From positions 241,533,256 through 241,597,255 of the forward strand of contig CM076190.1 in NCBI GenBank assembly GCA_038277395.1: a stretch of 64,000 nucleotides of DNA. The letters run 5' to 3'. This document shows positions 35,101-47,839 of this stretch, one piece after another; positions within the stretch are counted from its first letter, which is position 1; each line of letters starts with the position of its first letter. This DNA comes from Dryocosmus kuriphilus. Its lineage: Eukaryota > Arthropoda > Insecta > Hymenoptera > Cynipidae. The notes beneath the pieces were generated by a model, which was not told the origin of the DNA, searched no databases, and worked only from the letters and a program-made list of their open reading frames with translations. The position numbers were made by a program, and so were the translations under genes.

Positions 35101-38100
35101 TAGCAGCCAAAACTTTTGTTTGAAATATTTTTCCAAATTCTGCTTATTTTTTGAAATAAACGTAAGAAACGTGATTTTTATGGCTTTTTTATGGTTTTCA
35201 CCTTGAAAATCCGTTTGTCGGCAATTTTCATTATGATATTAGTTATCAGCGCGTCAAGTTGCATAAATACGAGAACTTTTAACAAAATTGGAAAAAAAGC
35301 GTGACCGAAAGCAATTCCTTACCTTTCTTCGTCTTTTTCTTTTTTTTCCAACGCAATCCTCTTTTTCACCTAAAATAATGATTTTGGGCAAGAAGTGCAT
35401 TCTGTAAAAAAGATGTATTTTTTTACTAGCCAAAATTTTTGTTTCAAATATGTTTCCAAATTCTGCGTATTTACTGAGATAGACGTAAAAAACTTGATTT
35501 CTATGGTTTTTTTATGGTTCTCACCATGAAAATCGCATTGTCGACAAGTTTCATTATCATATTCGTAATCAGCGCTTCAAGTTACATAAATATGAGAAGC
35601 TTTAACAAAATTGGAAAAAAGCGTCACCGAACGCATTTCCTTAACTTTCTTCTCCTTCTTCTTGTTTTTCCAAACCAACCCTATTTTTCTCGTAAAATAA
35701 TGGGTCTGGGCAAGAAGTGCATTCTACAAGAAATATGTACTTTTATACCAGCCAAAACTTTAGATTCAAACATTTTTCAAAATTCTGCGTGTTTACTAAT
35801 ATAAACGTAAGAAACGTGATTTTTATGGCGTTCCTTATGGTTTTCACCATGAAAGTCGCTTTTTTTTCCACAGTTTTCTTTATCATATTCGTAATCAGCG
35901 GGTCAAGTTACATAAATACGAGAAGTTTTAACAAAATTGGAGAAAAGCGTGACCGAACGCATTTCCTTAACTTTCTTCGTCTTTTTCTTGTTTTTCTAAC
36001 GCAATCCTCTTTTTATCGTAAAATAATGATTGTAGGCAAAAAGTGCATTCTACAAGAAAAATATACTTTTATACGAGTCAAACCTTTTGTTTTAAACATT
36101 TTTCCAAATTTTGCGTATTTACTGAGATAAACGTAAAAAACGTGAGTTTTATGGTTTTTTTATGGTTTTCACCAGGAAAATCGCTTTGTCGACAATTTTC
36201 GTTATCATATTCGTAATGAGCGCGTCAAGTTACAAAATTGTGAGAAATTTTAACAAAATTGGAAAAAAGCGTGACCGAACGAATTTCCGTAAAATTTCTT
36301 CGTCTTTTTCTTGTTTTTCCAACGCAATCCTCTTTCTATCGAAAAATAATTGTTTCAGGCAAAAAGTGTGTTCCAAAGGAAAGATGTATTTTTATACTAG
36401 TTAAAACTTTTGTTCAGGATATTTTTCGAAATTCTGCGTATTTACTGAGATGATCGCAGAAAACATGATTTTTATGGCGTTTTTATGGTTTTTACCATGA
36501 AAATCGCATTGTCGACAATCTGCATTATCATATTCGTAATCAGCGCGTCAAGTTACATAAATATAAGAAGCTTTAACAAAATTGGAAAAAAGCGTGACAG
36601 AAAGCATTTCCTTAAATTTCTTCGCCTTTTTCTTGTTTTTACAACGCAAGCCTCTTTTTCTCGTAAAATAATGGTTTTGGACAAGAAGTGCATTATACAA
36701 GAAATATGTATTTCTATACTCGCCAAAACGTTTGTTCCGAATATTTTTCCAAATTCTGCGTATTTACTGTGATAAAGCTAAAAAAAAACGTGATTTTTAT
36801 GGTTATTTCACGGTTTTCACCATGAAAATCGCTTTGTCGCCAATTTTGATTATCATATTCGTAATCAGCGCGTCAAATTACATAAATATCAGAAGTTTTA
36901 ACACAATTGGAAAAAAGCGTGACCGAAAGCATTTTCTTAACTTTCTTCGTCTTTTTCTTGTTTTTCCAACGCAATCCTCTTTTTCACCTAATATAATGGT
37001 TTTGGGCAAAAAGTGCATTAAACAGTAAAGCCGTATTTTTACATTGGCCAAAACCCTGTATTAAATATTTTTCCAAATTCTGCGTTTTTACAGAGATAAA
37101 CATAAAAAACATGATTTTTATGGTGTTTTTATGGTTTTCGCCATGAAAATCGCTGTTTCCACAATTTCCACTATCATAGTCGTAATCAGCGCGTCAAATT
37201 ACATAAATACGAGAAGTTTTAACAAAATTGGAGAAAGGTGTGACCGAACGCATTTCCTTAAATTTCTTCGTCTTTTTCTTGTTTTTCCAACGCAATCCTC
37301 TTTTTATCGTAAAATAATGATTTTAGGCCAAAAGTGTATTCTACAAGAAAGATGTACTTTTATACTAGCCAAAACTTTTGTTTAGAAATACTTTTCCAAA
37401 TTCTGCGTATTTCCTGAGATAAACGTAAAAAAAAACGTAAGTTTTATGTTTTCTTTATAGTTTTCAGCATGAAAATCAATTTGTCGACAATTTTCATTAT
37501 CATATTCGTAATCAGCGCGTCAAATTACATAAATATAAGAAGTTTTAACAAAATTGGAAAAAAGCGTGACCGAAAACATTTCCGTAACTTTCTTAATCTT
37601 TTTCTTGTTTTTCCAATGCAATCCTCTTTTTCTCGAAAAATAATGGTTCTGGGCAAGAAGTGCATTCTACAAGAAATATGTACTTTTTATACCAGCCAAA
37701 ACTTTAGATTCAAACATTTTTTTTTCCAAAATTTTGCGTATTTACTGAGATAAACGTAAAAAAAACGTGAGTTTCATGTTTTTTTTTTTATGGTTTTCAC
37801 CAGGAAAATCGCTTTGTCGACAATTTTCGTTATCATATTCGTAATGAGCGCGTCAAGTTACAAAATTGTGAGAAATTTTAACAAAATTGGAAAAAAAAGC
37901 GTGACCGAACGAATTTCCGTAAAATTTCTTCGTCTTTTTCTTGTTTTTCCAACGCAATCCTCTTTTTATCGAAAAATAATTGTTTCAGGCAAAAAGTGTG
38001 TTCTAAAGGAAAGATGTATTTTTATACTAGTTAAAACTTTTGTTCAGGATATTTCTCGAAATTCTGCGTATTTACTGAGATGATCGCAGAAAACATGATT

Positions 38101-41100
38101 TTTATGGCGTTTGTAGGGTTTTTACCATGAAAATCGCATTTTCGACAATCTGCATTATCATATTCGTAATCAGCGCGTCAAGTTACATAAATATAAGAAG
38201 CTTTAACAAAATTGGAAAAAAGCGTGACAGAAAGCTTGTCCTTAACTTTCTTTGCCTTTTTCTTGTTTTTAGAACGCAAGCCTCTTTTTCTCGTAAAATA
38301 ATGGTTTTGAACAAGAAGTGCAATATACAAGAAATATGTATTTCTATACTCGCCAAAACGTTTGTTTCGAATATTTTTCCAAATTCTGCGTATTTACTGT
38401 GATAAACCTAAAAAACGTGATTTTTATGGTTTTTTCATGGTTTTCACCATGAAAATCGCATTGTCCACAATTTTCATTATCATATTCGTAATCAGCGCGT
38501 CGAGTTACATAAATATAAGAAGCTTTAACAAAATTGGAAAAAAGCGTGACAGAAAGCATTTCTTTAACTTTCTTCGCCTTTTTCTTGTTTTTTACGACGC
38601 AAGCCTCTTTTTTTCTCGTAAAATAATGGTTTAGGAAAAGAAGTGCATTATACAAGAAATATGTATTTCTATACTCGCCAAAACGTTTGTTTCGAATATT
38701 TTTTCCAAATTCTGCGTATTTACTGTGATAAACCTAAAAAAACGTGATTTTTATGGCTTTTTCATGGTTTTCACCATGAAAATCGCTTTGTCGCCAATTT
38801 TGATTATAATATTCGCAATCAGCGCGTCAAATTACATAAATATGAGAAGTTTTAGCAAAATTGGAAGAAAGCGTGACCGAAAGCATTTCCTTAACTTTCT
38901 TCGTCTTTTTCTTGTTTTTCCAACGCAATCCTCTTTTTCACCTAATAGAGTGGTTTTGGGCAAAAAGTGCATTAAACAGTAAAGACGTATTTTTACATTG
39001 GCCAAAACTTTTGTTTTAAATATTTTTCCAAATTCTGCGTATTTACTGTGATAAAGCTAAAAAACGTGATTTTTATGGTTATTTCATGGTTTTCACCATG
39101 AAAATCGCTTTGTCGCCAATTTTGATTATCATATTCGTAATCAGCGCGTCAAATTACATAAATATCAGAAATTTTAACAAAATTGGAAAAAAGCGTGACC
39201 GAACGAATTTCCGTAAAATTTCTTCGTCTTTTTCTTGTTTTTCCAACGCAATCCTCTTTTTATCGAAAAATAATTGTTTCAGGCAAAAAGTGTGTTCTAA
39301 AGGAAAGATGTATTTTTTATACTAGTTAAAACTTTTGTTCAGGATATTTCTCGAAATTCTGCGTATTTACTGAGATGATCGCAGAAAACATGATTTTTAT
39401 GGCGTTTGTAGGGTTTTTACCATGAAAATCGCATTGTCGACAATCTGCATTATCATATTCGTAATCAGCGCGTCAAGTTACATAAATATAAGAAGCTTTA
39501 ACAAAATTGGAAAAAAGCGTGACAGAAAGCTTGTCCTTAACTTTCTTTGCCTTTTTCTTGTTTTTAGAACGCAAGCCTCTTTTTCTCGTAAAATAATGGT
39601 TTTGAACAAGAAGTGCAATATACAAGAAATATGTATTTCTATACTCGCCAAAACGTTTGTTTCGAATATTTTTCCAAATTCTGCGTATTTACTGTGATAA
39701 ACCTAAAAAACGTGATTTTTATGGTTTTTTCATGGTTTTCACCATGAAAATCGCATTGTCCACAATTTTCATTATCATATTCGTAATCAGCGCGTCAAGT
39801 TACATAAATATAAGAAGCTTTAACAAAATTGGAAAAAAGCGTGACAGAAAGCATTTCTTTAACTTTCTTCGCCTTTTTCTTGTTTTTTACGACGCAAGCC
39901 TCTTTTTTCTCGTAAAATAATGGTTTAGGAAAAGAAGTGCATTATACAAGAAATATGTATTTCTATACTCGCCAAAACGTTTGTTTCGAATATTTTTCCA
40001 AATTCTGCGTATTTACTGTGATAAACCTAAAAAACGTGATTTTTATGGTTTTTTCATGGTTTTCACCATGAAAATCGCTTTGTCGCCAATTTGGATTATA
40101 ATACTCGCAATCAGCGCGTCAAATTACATAAATATGAGAAGTTTTAGCAAAATTGGAAGAAAGCGTGACCGAAAGCATTTCCTTAACTTTTTTCGTCTTT
40201 TTCTTGTTTTTCCAACGCAATCCTCTTTTTCACCTAATAGAATGGTTTTGGGCAAAAAGTGCATTAAACAGTAAAGACGTATTTTTACATTGGCCAAAAC
40301 TTTTGTTTTAAATATTTTTTCCAAATTCTGCGTATTTACTGTGATAAAGCTAAAAAACGTGATTTTTATGGTTATTTCATGGTTTTCACCATGAAAATCG
40401 CGCCAATTTTGATTATCATATTCGTAATCAGCGCGTCAAATTACATAAATATCAGAAGTTTTAACACAATTGGAAAAAAAGCGTGACCGAAAGCATTTCC
40501 TTAACTTTCTTCGTCTTTTTTCTTGTTTTTCCAACGCAATCCTCTTTTTTCACATAAAATAATGGTTTTGGGCAAAAAGTGCATGAAACAGTAAAGACGT
40601 ATTTTTACATTCGCCAAAACTTTTGTTTCAAATATTTTTCCAAATTCTGCGTATTTACTGAGATAAACATAAAAAAAATTATTTTTATGGTGTTTTTATG
40701 GTTTTCACCATGAAAATCGCTTTTTCGACAATTTTTATTATCATATTCGTAATCAGCGCATCAAGCTACATAAATCCGAGAAGTTTTAAACAAAATTGGA
40801 GAAAAGCGTGACCGAAAACATTTCTTGAACTTTCTTTGTCTTTTTCTTGCTTCTCCAACGCAATCCTCTTTTTCTCGTAAAATAATGGTTTTGCGCGAAA
40901 AGTGCATTCTACAGGAAAGATGTATCTTTATACCAGCCAAAACTTTTGTTTGAAATATTTTTCCAAATTCTGCTTATTTTTTGAAATAAACGTAAGAAAC
41001 GTGATTTTTATGGCTTTTTTATGGTTTTCACCATGAAAATCCGTTTGTCGGCAATTTTCATTATGATATTAGTTATCAGCGCGTCAAGTTGCATAAATAC

Positions 41101-43416
41101 GAGAACTTTTAACAAAATTGGAAAAAAGCGTGACCGAAAGCAATTCCTTACCTTTCTTCGTCTTTTTCTTTTTTTTTCCAACGCAATCCTCTTTTTCACC
41201 TAAAATAATGATTTTGGGCAAGAAGTGCATTCTGTAAAAAAGATGTATTTTTTTACTAGCCAAAATTTTTGTCTCAAATATGTTTCCAAATTCTGCGTAT
41301 TTACTGAGATAGAGGTAAAAAAAAACTTGATTTCTATGGTTTTTTTATGGTTTTCACCAGGAAAATCGCTTTGTCGACAATTTTCGTTATCACATTCGAA
41401 ATCAGCGCGTCAAATTACAAAAATGTGAGAAATTTTAACAAATTTGGAAAAAAGCGTGATCGAACGAATTTCCTTAAAATTTCTTCGTCTTTTTCTTGTT
41501 TCTCCAACGCAATCCTCTTTTTATCGAAAAATAATTGTTTCAGGCAAAAAGTGTGTTCTAAAGGAAAGATGTATTTTTATACTAGTTAAAACTTTTGTTC
41601 AGGATATTTTTCGAAATTCTGCGTATTTACTGAGATGATCGCAGAAAACATGATTTTTATGGCGTTTTTAGGGGTTTTACCATGAAAATCGCATTGTCGA
41701 CAATCTGCATTATCATATTCGTAATGAGCGCGTCGAGTTACATAAATATAAGAAGCTTTAACAAAATTGGAAAAAAGCGTGACAGAAAGCTTTTCCTTAA
41801 CTTTCTTTGCCTTTTTCTTGTTTTTTAGAACGCAAGCCTCTTTTTCTCGTAAAATAATGGTTTTGGACAAGAAGTGCAATATACAAGAAATATGTATTTC
41901 TATACTCGCCAAAACGTTTGTTTCGAATATTTTTCCAAATTCTGCGTATTTACTGTGATAAACCTAAAAAACGTGATTTTTATGGTTTTTTCATGGTTTT
42001 CACCATGAAAATCGCATTGTCCACAATTTTCATTATCATATTCGTAATCAGCGCGTCAAGTTACATAAATATAAGAAGCTTTAACAAAATTGGAAAAAAG
42101 CGTGACAGAAAGCATTTCTTTAACTTTCTTCGCCTTTTTCTTGTTTTTACGACGCAAGCCTCTTTTTCTCGTAAAATAATGGTTTAGGAAAAGAAGTGCA
42201 TTATACAAGAAATATGTATTTCTATACTCGCCAAAACGTTTGTTTCGAATATTTTTCCAAATTCTGCGTATTTACTGTGATAAACCTAAAAAACGTGATT
42301 TTTATGGCTTTTTCATGGTTTTCACCATGAAAATCGCTTTGTCGCCAATTTTGATTATAATATTCGCAATCAGCGCGTCAAATTACATAAATATGAGAAG
42401 TTTTAGCAAAATTGGAAGAAAGCGTGACCGAAAGCATTTCCTTAACTTTCTTCGTCTTTTTCTTGTTTTTCCAACGCAATCCTCTTTTTCACCTAATAGA
42501 GTGGTTTTGGGCAAAAAGTGCATTAAACAGTAAAGACGTATTTTTACATTGGCCAAAACTTTTGTTTTAAATATTTTTCCAAATTCTGCGTATTTACTGT
42601 GATAAAGCTAAAAAACGTGATTTTTATGGTTATTTCATGGTTTTCACCATGAAAATCGCTTTGTCGCCAATTTTGATTATCATATTCGTAATCAGCGCGT
42701 CAAATTACATAAATATCAGATGTTTTAACACAATTGGAAAAAAGCGTGACCGAACGAATTTCCTTAACTTTCTTCGTCTTTTTCTTGCTTCTCCTACGCA
42801 ATCCTCTTTTTCTCGTAAAATAATGGTTTTGGGCAAAAAGTGCATTCTATAGGAAAGATGCATTTTGATACTAGTCAAAACTTTTGTTTTAAATATTTTT
42901 CCAAATTCTGCGCATTTTTTGAGATAGGCGTAAGAAACGTGATTTTTATGGTTTTTTTTATGGTTTTCACCACGAAAATCGTATTGTAGACAATTCTCAT
43001 TATCATATTCGTAATCAGCGCGTCAAATGACATAAATATGAGAAGTTTTAACAAAATTGGAAAAAAGCATGACAGGAAGCATTTCCGTAACTTTCTTCGT
43101 CTTTGTATTGTTTTTCCAAAGCAATCCTCTTTTTATCGTAAAATAATGATTTTAGGCAAAAAGTGCATTTTACAAGAGAAATGTACTTTTATACTAGCCA
43201 AAACTTTTGTTTGAAGCATTTTTCAAAATTCTGGGTATTTACTTAAATAAACGTAAAAAACTTGACGTTTATGGCTTTTTTGTATGGTTTTTCACCACGA
43301 GAATCGCATAGTCGAGAATTTCCACTATCTATCATATTCGTAATCAGCACGTCAAAATACATAAGGGCACGAAGTTTCAATAAAATCGGAAAGTTCAGCT
43401 ATTCCGAATTGCATCC
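29135..43416 (+). repeat. Satellite C, ~324-bp unit, about 43 copies
   Basis: All units are head-to-tail. Landmarks in each are ATGGTTTTCACCATGAAAAT, CAGCGCGTCAAGTTACATAA, AACAAAATTGGAAAAAAGCG, GACCGAACGCATTTCC, CCAACGCAATCCTCTTTTTC and AAATTCTGCGTATTTACTGA. Periods measured between landmarks are 322-326 bp. The TTTCATGG/CCATGAAA words form a small hairpin in many units. Multi-unit blocks repeat at about 3.24, 3.56 and 1.3 kb. Each unit keeps a frame of 80-137 codons with a hydrophobic N terminus, but the 324-326 bp period and frequent frame breaks argue against protein-coding genes. The array is the right arm of the Merlin element. Confidence 0.92.
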
Positions 43417-43547
43417 AAGTAATGTTACAGAGTTTTTAAAAGTATATAAAAATTAAGAAATCCTTATAATATACAAAAACACAAAAGCATGATGTAACCA
43501 GATATTAATTTAGATTGTTACGCAGTAACAGATATTATTATATTTAC
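43417..43547 (-). other. Start of the gene 1 intron
   Basis: Minus-strand donor GGTAAATATAAT follows exon 1. About 20 bp match the gene 2 intron, then unshared sequence runs to the Merlin end at 43416. Confidence 0.5.
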
Positions 43548-43605
43548 CAACAAAATTAGTGAAAATCGCTAAAGCGAAAAAAAAAGTACCAATCACTGCT
43601 CTCAT
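43548..43605 (-). CDS. Secreted protein of unknown family, gene 1, exon 1 (signal peptide)
   Basis: ATG at 43605 in a good insect context (AAAAAATGA) opens MRAVIGTFFFALAIFTNFV, then one base of a split codon and the donor G|GTAAAT. Residues 4-18 are strongly hydrophobic after one Arg, as in a signal peptide, so the product should enter the secretory path. Joined to 23656, the split codon becomes GAA and the frame stays open to TAA at 23235: 58 + 422 = 480 bases, 159 residues. The same exon with five base changes heads gene 2. The intron would be about 19.9 kb. Confidence 0.72.
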
Positions 43606-43890
43606 TTTTTATAACTAATCATATTCTGAAAAGTGTCTCAACATAGTTAATAGTCCTTATCATATTCGTTCATCTAAATTGTATGTATTTTTTTATTCTG
43701 TTTTTCATCTTCACAGAAATTTCAAGAATATTTCAAATTTATGACATTGTTTTGCACAATCTTTAGAGGAAAACGTTATTGGCACACAATGGAAATATCT
43801 GTAAATTATATCAGTAAATTAAATAAGGCAATCTCTGTTTTCCTTTTACTCGTCTTAAAAAGAAATCAGCTAAAATTTTTCAAAACTATT
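43606..43890 (-). promoter_or_regulatory. Conserved upstream block of gene 1
   Basis: About 270 bp aligned with 62964-63240 upstream of gene 2, with only scattered differences. It must contain the 5' untranslated region and probably the promoter. No convincing TATA box or initiator could be assigned. Satellite A begins beyond it. Confidence 0.45.
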
Positions 43891-45355
43891 TAAAATACGT
43901 TTAAATGCCTTAAAATATCTTATAAATTCCGTAAAATGACTTAAAAACTGCAATTACCTTTTGTCAATCGCAAATCGTTGTTTCTTGTAAAAATTCGTAT
44001 TTTTCCTTGATTTTCTTGGGAAAATTGTACTTTTTCAGGAAAAATCCTAGAATTGTAACTAGCCTTTGAAAATCCGCAAATTATCGTTATTTATCGTGAG
44101 AATTCATGACTTTTTACAATTCTCTGTAAAAATTTGTTATTTTTTAATATGAGCTATGAAAAACTACAATTATATCTTTGAAAACAAGAATTTTCCTTAT
44201 TTTTTTTAGAATCCTGTGTTTTTCTCAGAAAGACTATGGAAAACTAAAATTACCTTCTGCAAATAACAAATTTTTTTTCTTTTTTTATATTTCTGACTTT
44301 CTTGGAAATATTATGAAAAACTACATTTAGCTTCTGCAAATGGTAAACCTTCGTTTTTTTCTTAATTCATGATTTTTTAAGAAACATTACGAGAAACTAC
44401 AATTAGCTTTTGCAAATCGCAAACATTTGATCCTTTGTTTTTGTAAGTTTCTAGCAAATATTATTGAAAACTACAATTAGCTTTCGTCAACGCAAATCGT
44501 CATTGCTTGTAAACATTAATATATTCCTTTAATTTTCTTGGGAACATTGTAGTTTTTCAGGAAAAATCTATAAAATTACAACTAGCCATTGCAAATCCGC
44601 AAATTTTCATTATTTATTGTAAGAATTCATTATTTTCTACAACATTCTGTAAAAATTTATTACTTTTTAATATGACCTATGAAAAACTACAATTATATTT
44701 TTCAAAACAAGAACTTTCCCTATTTGTTTTAGAATTCTATGATTTTTTCAGAAAGAAACTGAAATTACCTTCTGCAAATAACAAATTTTTCTTCTATTTT
44801 TATATTTGTAACTTTCTTGGAAATATTATGAAAAACTACATTTAGCATTTCCAAATCTCAGATCTTCGTTTTTTTTAAATTTATGGTTTTTTAGGAAATA
44901 TGATGAGAAACTACAATTAGCTTTTGCAAATCGCAAACATTCGATCCTTTTTTTTTGTACATTTCTAGGAAATATTATGAAAAGCTACAAATAGCTCTCG
45001 TCAACGGAAACTGTAAATTATCAGCAAATTAAATAAAGCAATCTCTCTTTACTCTCCTTTACTCGTCTTAAAAAAAAATTCAGCTTAAGTATTTCAAAAC
45101 TCTTCAAAACATGTTTTAAATGCCTTAAAATATCTTATGAATTCCCTAAAATGACATAAAAAATACAATTAGCTTTTGCAAGCCGCAAATACTCGTTATT
45201 TTTTTTTAGAGCTCTGTAATTTTCCGAGAAAGTATATGAAAATTACGATTATCCTTTGTCAATCGCAAATCGTTGTTTTTGCTAAAATGTTTTTGAAAGT
45301 ATTATGAGAAACTACAATTACTTTCTGGAAATCACATATTTTCATTATTTTTTTG
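43891..45355. repeat. Satellite A array (block beside gene 1)
   Basis: Same 80-110 bp units as at 16150. A dimer or longer block repeats at about 560 bp (compare 43960-44470 with 44490-44990). Continues at 55821 beyond Merlin copy 2. Confidence 0.85.
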
Positions 45356-45650
45356 GGTGGAGTTTCGAAAACCTAAAACCTCTTATTTTCTTGGGCCTCC
45401 GTATACTTATGTATTTTGACGTGCTAATTTCGAAAATGATAGTGAAAATTGTCGACTAGTGGATTTTCATGGTGAAACCATGAAAAAATCATAAGAATCA
45501 TGGTTTTTTGCATTTAACTCAGCTAATATGAAAAATTAAAAAAACATATTTCAAACAAAAGTTGTAGATCTCATCAAAATACACATTTTTTTAACAAACA
45601 TTTTTTCTCTGAATGACAGTTCCCGAGAAAATCAATGATACAAAGATTTA
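45356..45650 (-). repeat. Left terminal arm of Merlin copy 2
   Basis: Reversed satellite C-like sequence with CCGTATACTTATGTATTTTG, GATAGTGAAAATTGTCGAC and TTTTCATGGTGAAACCATGA. It ends GAGAAAATCAATGATAC, as does the arm of copy 1. Confidence 0.7.
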
Positions 45651-45832
45651 CATCTTATCGATCCATTGGCTTCGGTTTAGTACCTACTCACACTTTTCAC
45701 CACGGGAAGGTTGGAGAATTTTGAAGAGCATATTTTATTTTTTAAATTTTTTATGTTTTCTACTTTTCTTGTTTTTTTCAGATTTGCATGATTTTATGAT
45801 TTTCATGATTTTATGCTGAATAATATTGTTTA

Positions 45833-46665
45833 ATATAAATTGAATGAGAATTTTCCATAGACCTTACGGTCCATTAATAAAACAATATTAAGTTGACATC
45901 TTAATTTATTTGATAAATTCAAACTTGTAACGTTCCGACACCCCTGCGTGCCTTTTTCAAACAATTCCTAAATTAAAAAGGATATATATGTATATAATAT
46001 CATACAATCTATAGATACTAATTGAGTATAATTTATAAAAAGGTTAAAGTAAATACCTGTAAAATTCCGAAGTAAATGCAAAGAAGTTGTTTTGGAGTAA
46101 ATACATTTTAAAAAAACTACAAAGTGACTTTTTACGTCCAAAACTTGAGTGTCAAAACAATTCTCAAAAAACGATGAATACAGGATATTAGAAGCCCAGA
46201 AATAAAGGGCTCAATTCAAATGACTACATTTTTGAGAAAGAAACTTCTGATTTTAATAAAATTAAAAATTAAAATCAATAGTAGTACTAGTTAGGACGAA
46301 CGACAAACGAGAAATACCAATCAGAATTTTCAAAGGTGCAATTTAAAAACATCGACGACCTAAAGGTATGTGATTTAGAAAATTAAATTGAAGAAACGCG
46401 CCAAGGTGTGAGAAACTTGAATCCTTAGAATAACATACAATTATCGTATAATACTTTGGTAAATTTTATTGACATTCAGAATTTCAGTCTGTAGATTTAT
46501 AGAGATTCCATGACACTTATTAATAAAAATAGTCTTAATAATTTTTCTTTTAAAAGTGTTTTTTTCTTTAGCCAATATTTTAATATTTTTAATATAAAAA
46601 TCAAAATAATGATTAAATTGCCATGAATGTTGTGATAATCCTGTATTTAAGTTACCAACAGTACA
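45833..46665 (-). repeat. Left inverted arm of the Penelope-like element
   Basis: Reverse complement of 51510-52198 plus 53593-53749. It even contains the end of the GIY-YIG coding region in reverse (46440-46660). Confidence 0.8.
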
Positions 46666-46679
46666 ATATAATCAGGAAA

Positions 46680-47654
46680 ATTGTCACAAATGCAATTTCA
46701 AATCATTCAAATAATAATAAATTCAAAAATTTAGAAAAACAAGTTAAACTTGTTAGTGAATTTCAAAACGAACATAAAGATGTTGTTTTCTTAAAAGCTG
46801 ATAAAGGTAATAAAACAACTGCAGCTAATAGAGATGATTATAATGAGACTATTGAAAATATTCTCAATAATAATATATTATATAAAAATGTAAAAAACGA
46901 GTCTTGTTCGGACAGTAGAAGGAAAAACCAATGAAATTATTACCAGGTGGGAGAATAAAAGACTAATAAATGAACAAACTTCTCGCAGATTAAAATCTTA
47001 CAATAGTGTCGTAGCCGAAGCTTATGCTCTTCCTAAAATACACAAACCTAATTTAAAATGGAAGTTAATTTTTTCCACAGTAAGGTCTCCTACTTATAAT
47101 TTGGCTAGTTTTATTTCAGATGTTTTAAAACCTGTGTCAGGAAAAACTGATACATTTATTAAAAACAGTTGGGATTTAAAGAAGTTACTCAATAATGTTA
47201 AAGTACCACATACACATTCCTTGGTCTCATTAGATGTTGTTTCAATGTTCGATAGTATTCCTTTGGACATTGCATTAGGTTGTATAGAAGAAACACTAAA
47301 TCTTTATCATAATTTAACAAAAATATAACAAAGAATGAATTTCTTATAGCTACCAGAATAGTTTTTAATAATATGATTTTTTCGTTTAATAATAAATTCT
47401 ATAAACAGCTATCAGGTTGCCCAATGGGCTCACCTTCATCGCCAATAGTATCAAATCTAGTTTTGGAAGATGTGGAAAAAAGGGCTTTTGAAAATATAGA
47501 TTTTTCACCTATTTTTTATAAACGGTATGTTGATGATATCTTAGCTATTGTCCCTACCGACAAAATTGATGTTTTCTTAAATATTTTCAATAGTATAGAA
47601 GATTCTATAAACTTTACACATGAAATTGAATTCAATAATACTATCAACACTAGA
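46680..47654 (+). pseudogene. Penelope-like reverse transcriptase
   Basis: Blocks in order: VVFLKADKGNKTTAANRDDY, then after a frameshift near 46915 AYALPKIHKPNLKWKLIFST, SPTYNLASFIS, LVSLDVVSMFDSIPLDIA, then a second frame change near 47325, KQLSGCPMGSPSSPIVSNL and the catalytic YKRYVDDILAIV. These are the standard motifs of the Penelope family, which is nearer to telomerase than to LINEs. The reading stops at the piggyBac insertion and resumes at about 50879 (VNYLDLQIIKTPTGDL). Confidence 0.85.
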
Positions 47655-47839
47655 AGTACCATGTGGGTCATGTTTGACCCACGAGGGTTTGTCGAGGGCC
47701 GTACCCCCGTCTATAATCATCGGGGGACCAAACGCTCTTCCTTGACTTTCAATCATTTATGGGGTTGTACAACTTACCAAAATTTCTTTTTTCTAGCCCA
47801 CATAGAAATATGAAAAATTTACTTGTTATACCTGAAGTA

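Larger units (their letters stand above)
27170..43416 (+). mobile_element. Merlin transposon copy 1 with one arm expanded into satellite C
   Basis: The left end GGATAAAGTTCCGAATAG (27170) and reversed right end GGATGCAATTCGGAATAG (43416) match and continue to match inward. Flanks AAGCAAAG (27162-27169) and AAGTAATG (43417-43424) agree at 6 of 8 bases, fitting the 8-9 bp target duplication of Merlin. Inside are a reversed arm of satellite C sequence (27170-27880), the transposase (27968-28830) and about 14.3 kb of forward satellite C. A normal Merlin is a few kilobases, so nearly all the extra length is the expanded right arm. It sits in the intron of gene 1. Confidence 0.7.

Noticed and set aside
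29364..42852. Dozens of open frames of 80-137 codons in satellite C as a gene family
   Set aside because: They repeat with the 322-326 bp satellite period, shift frame between units, and have no splice or promoter pattern. Treated as repeat by-product.
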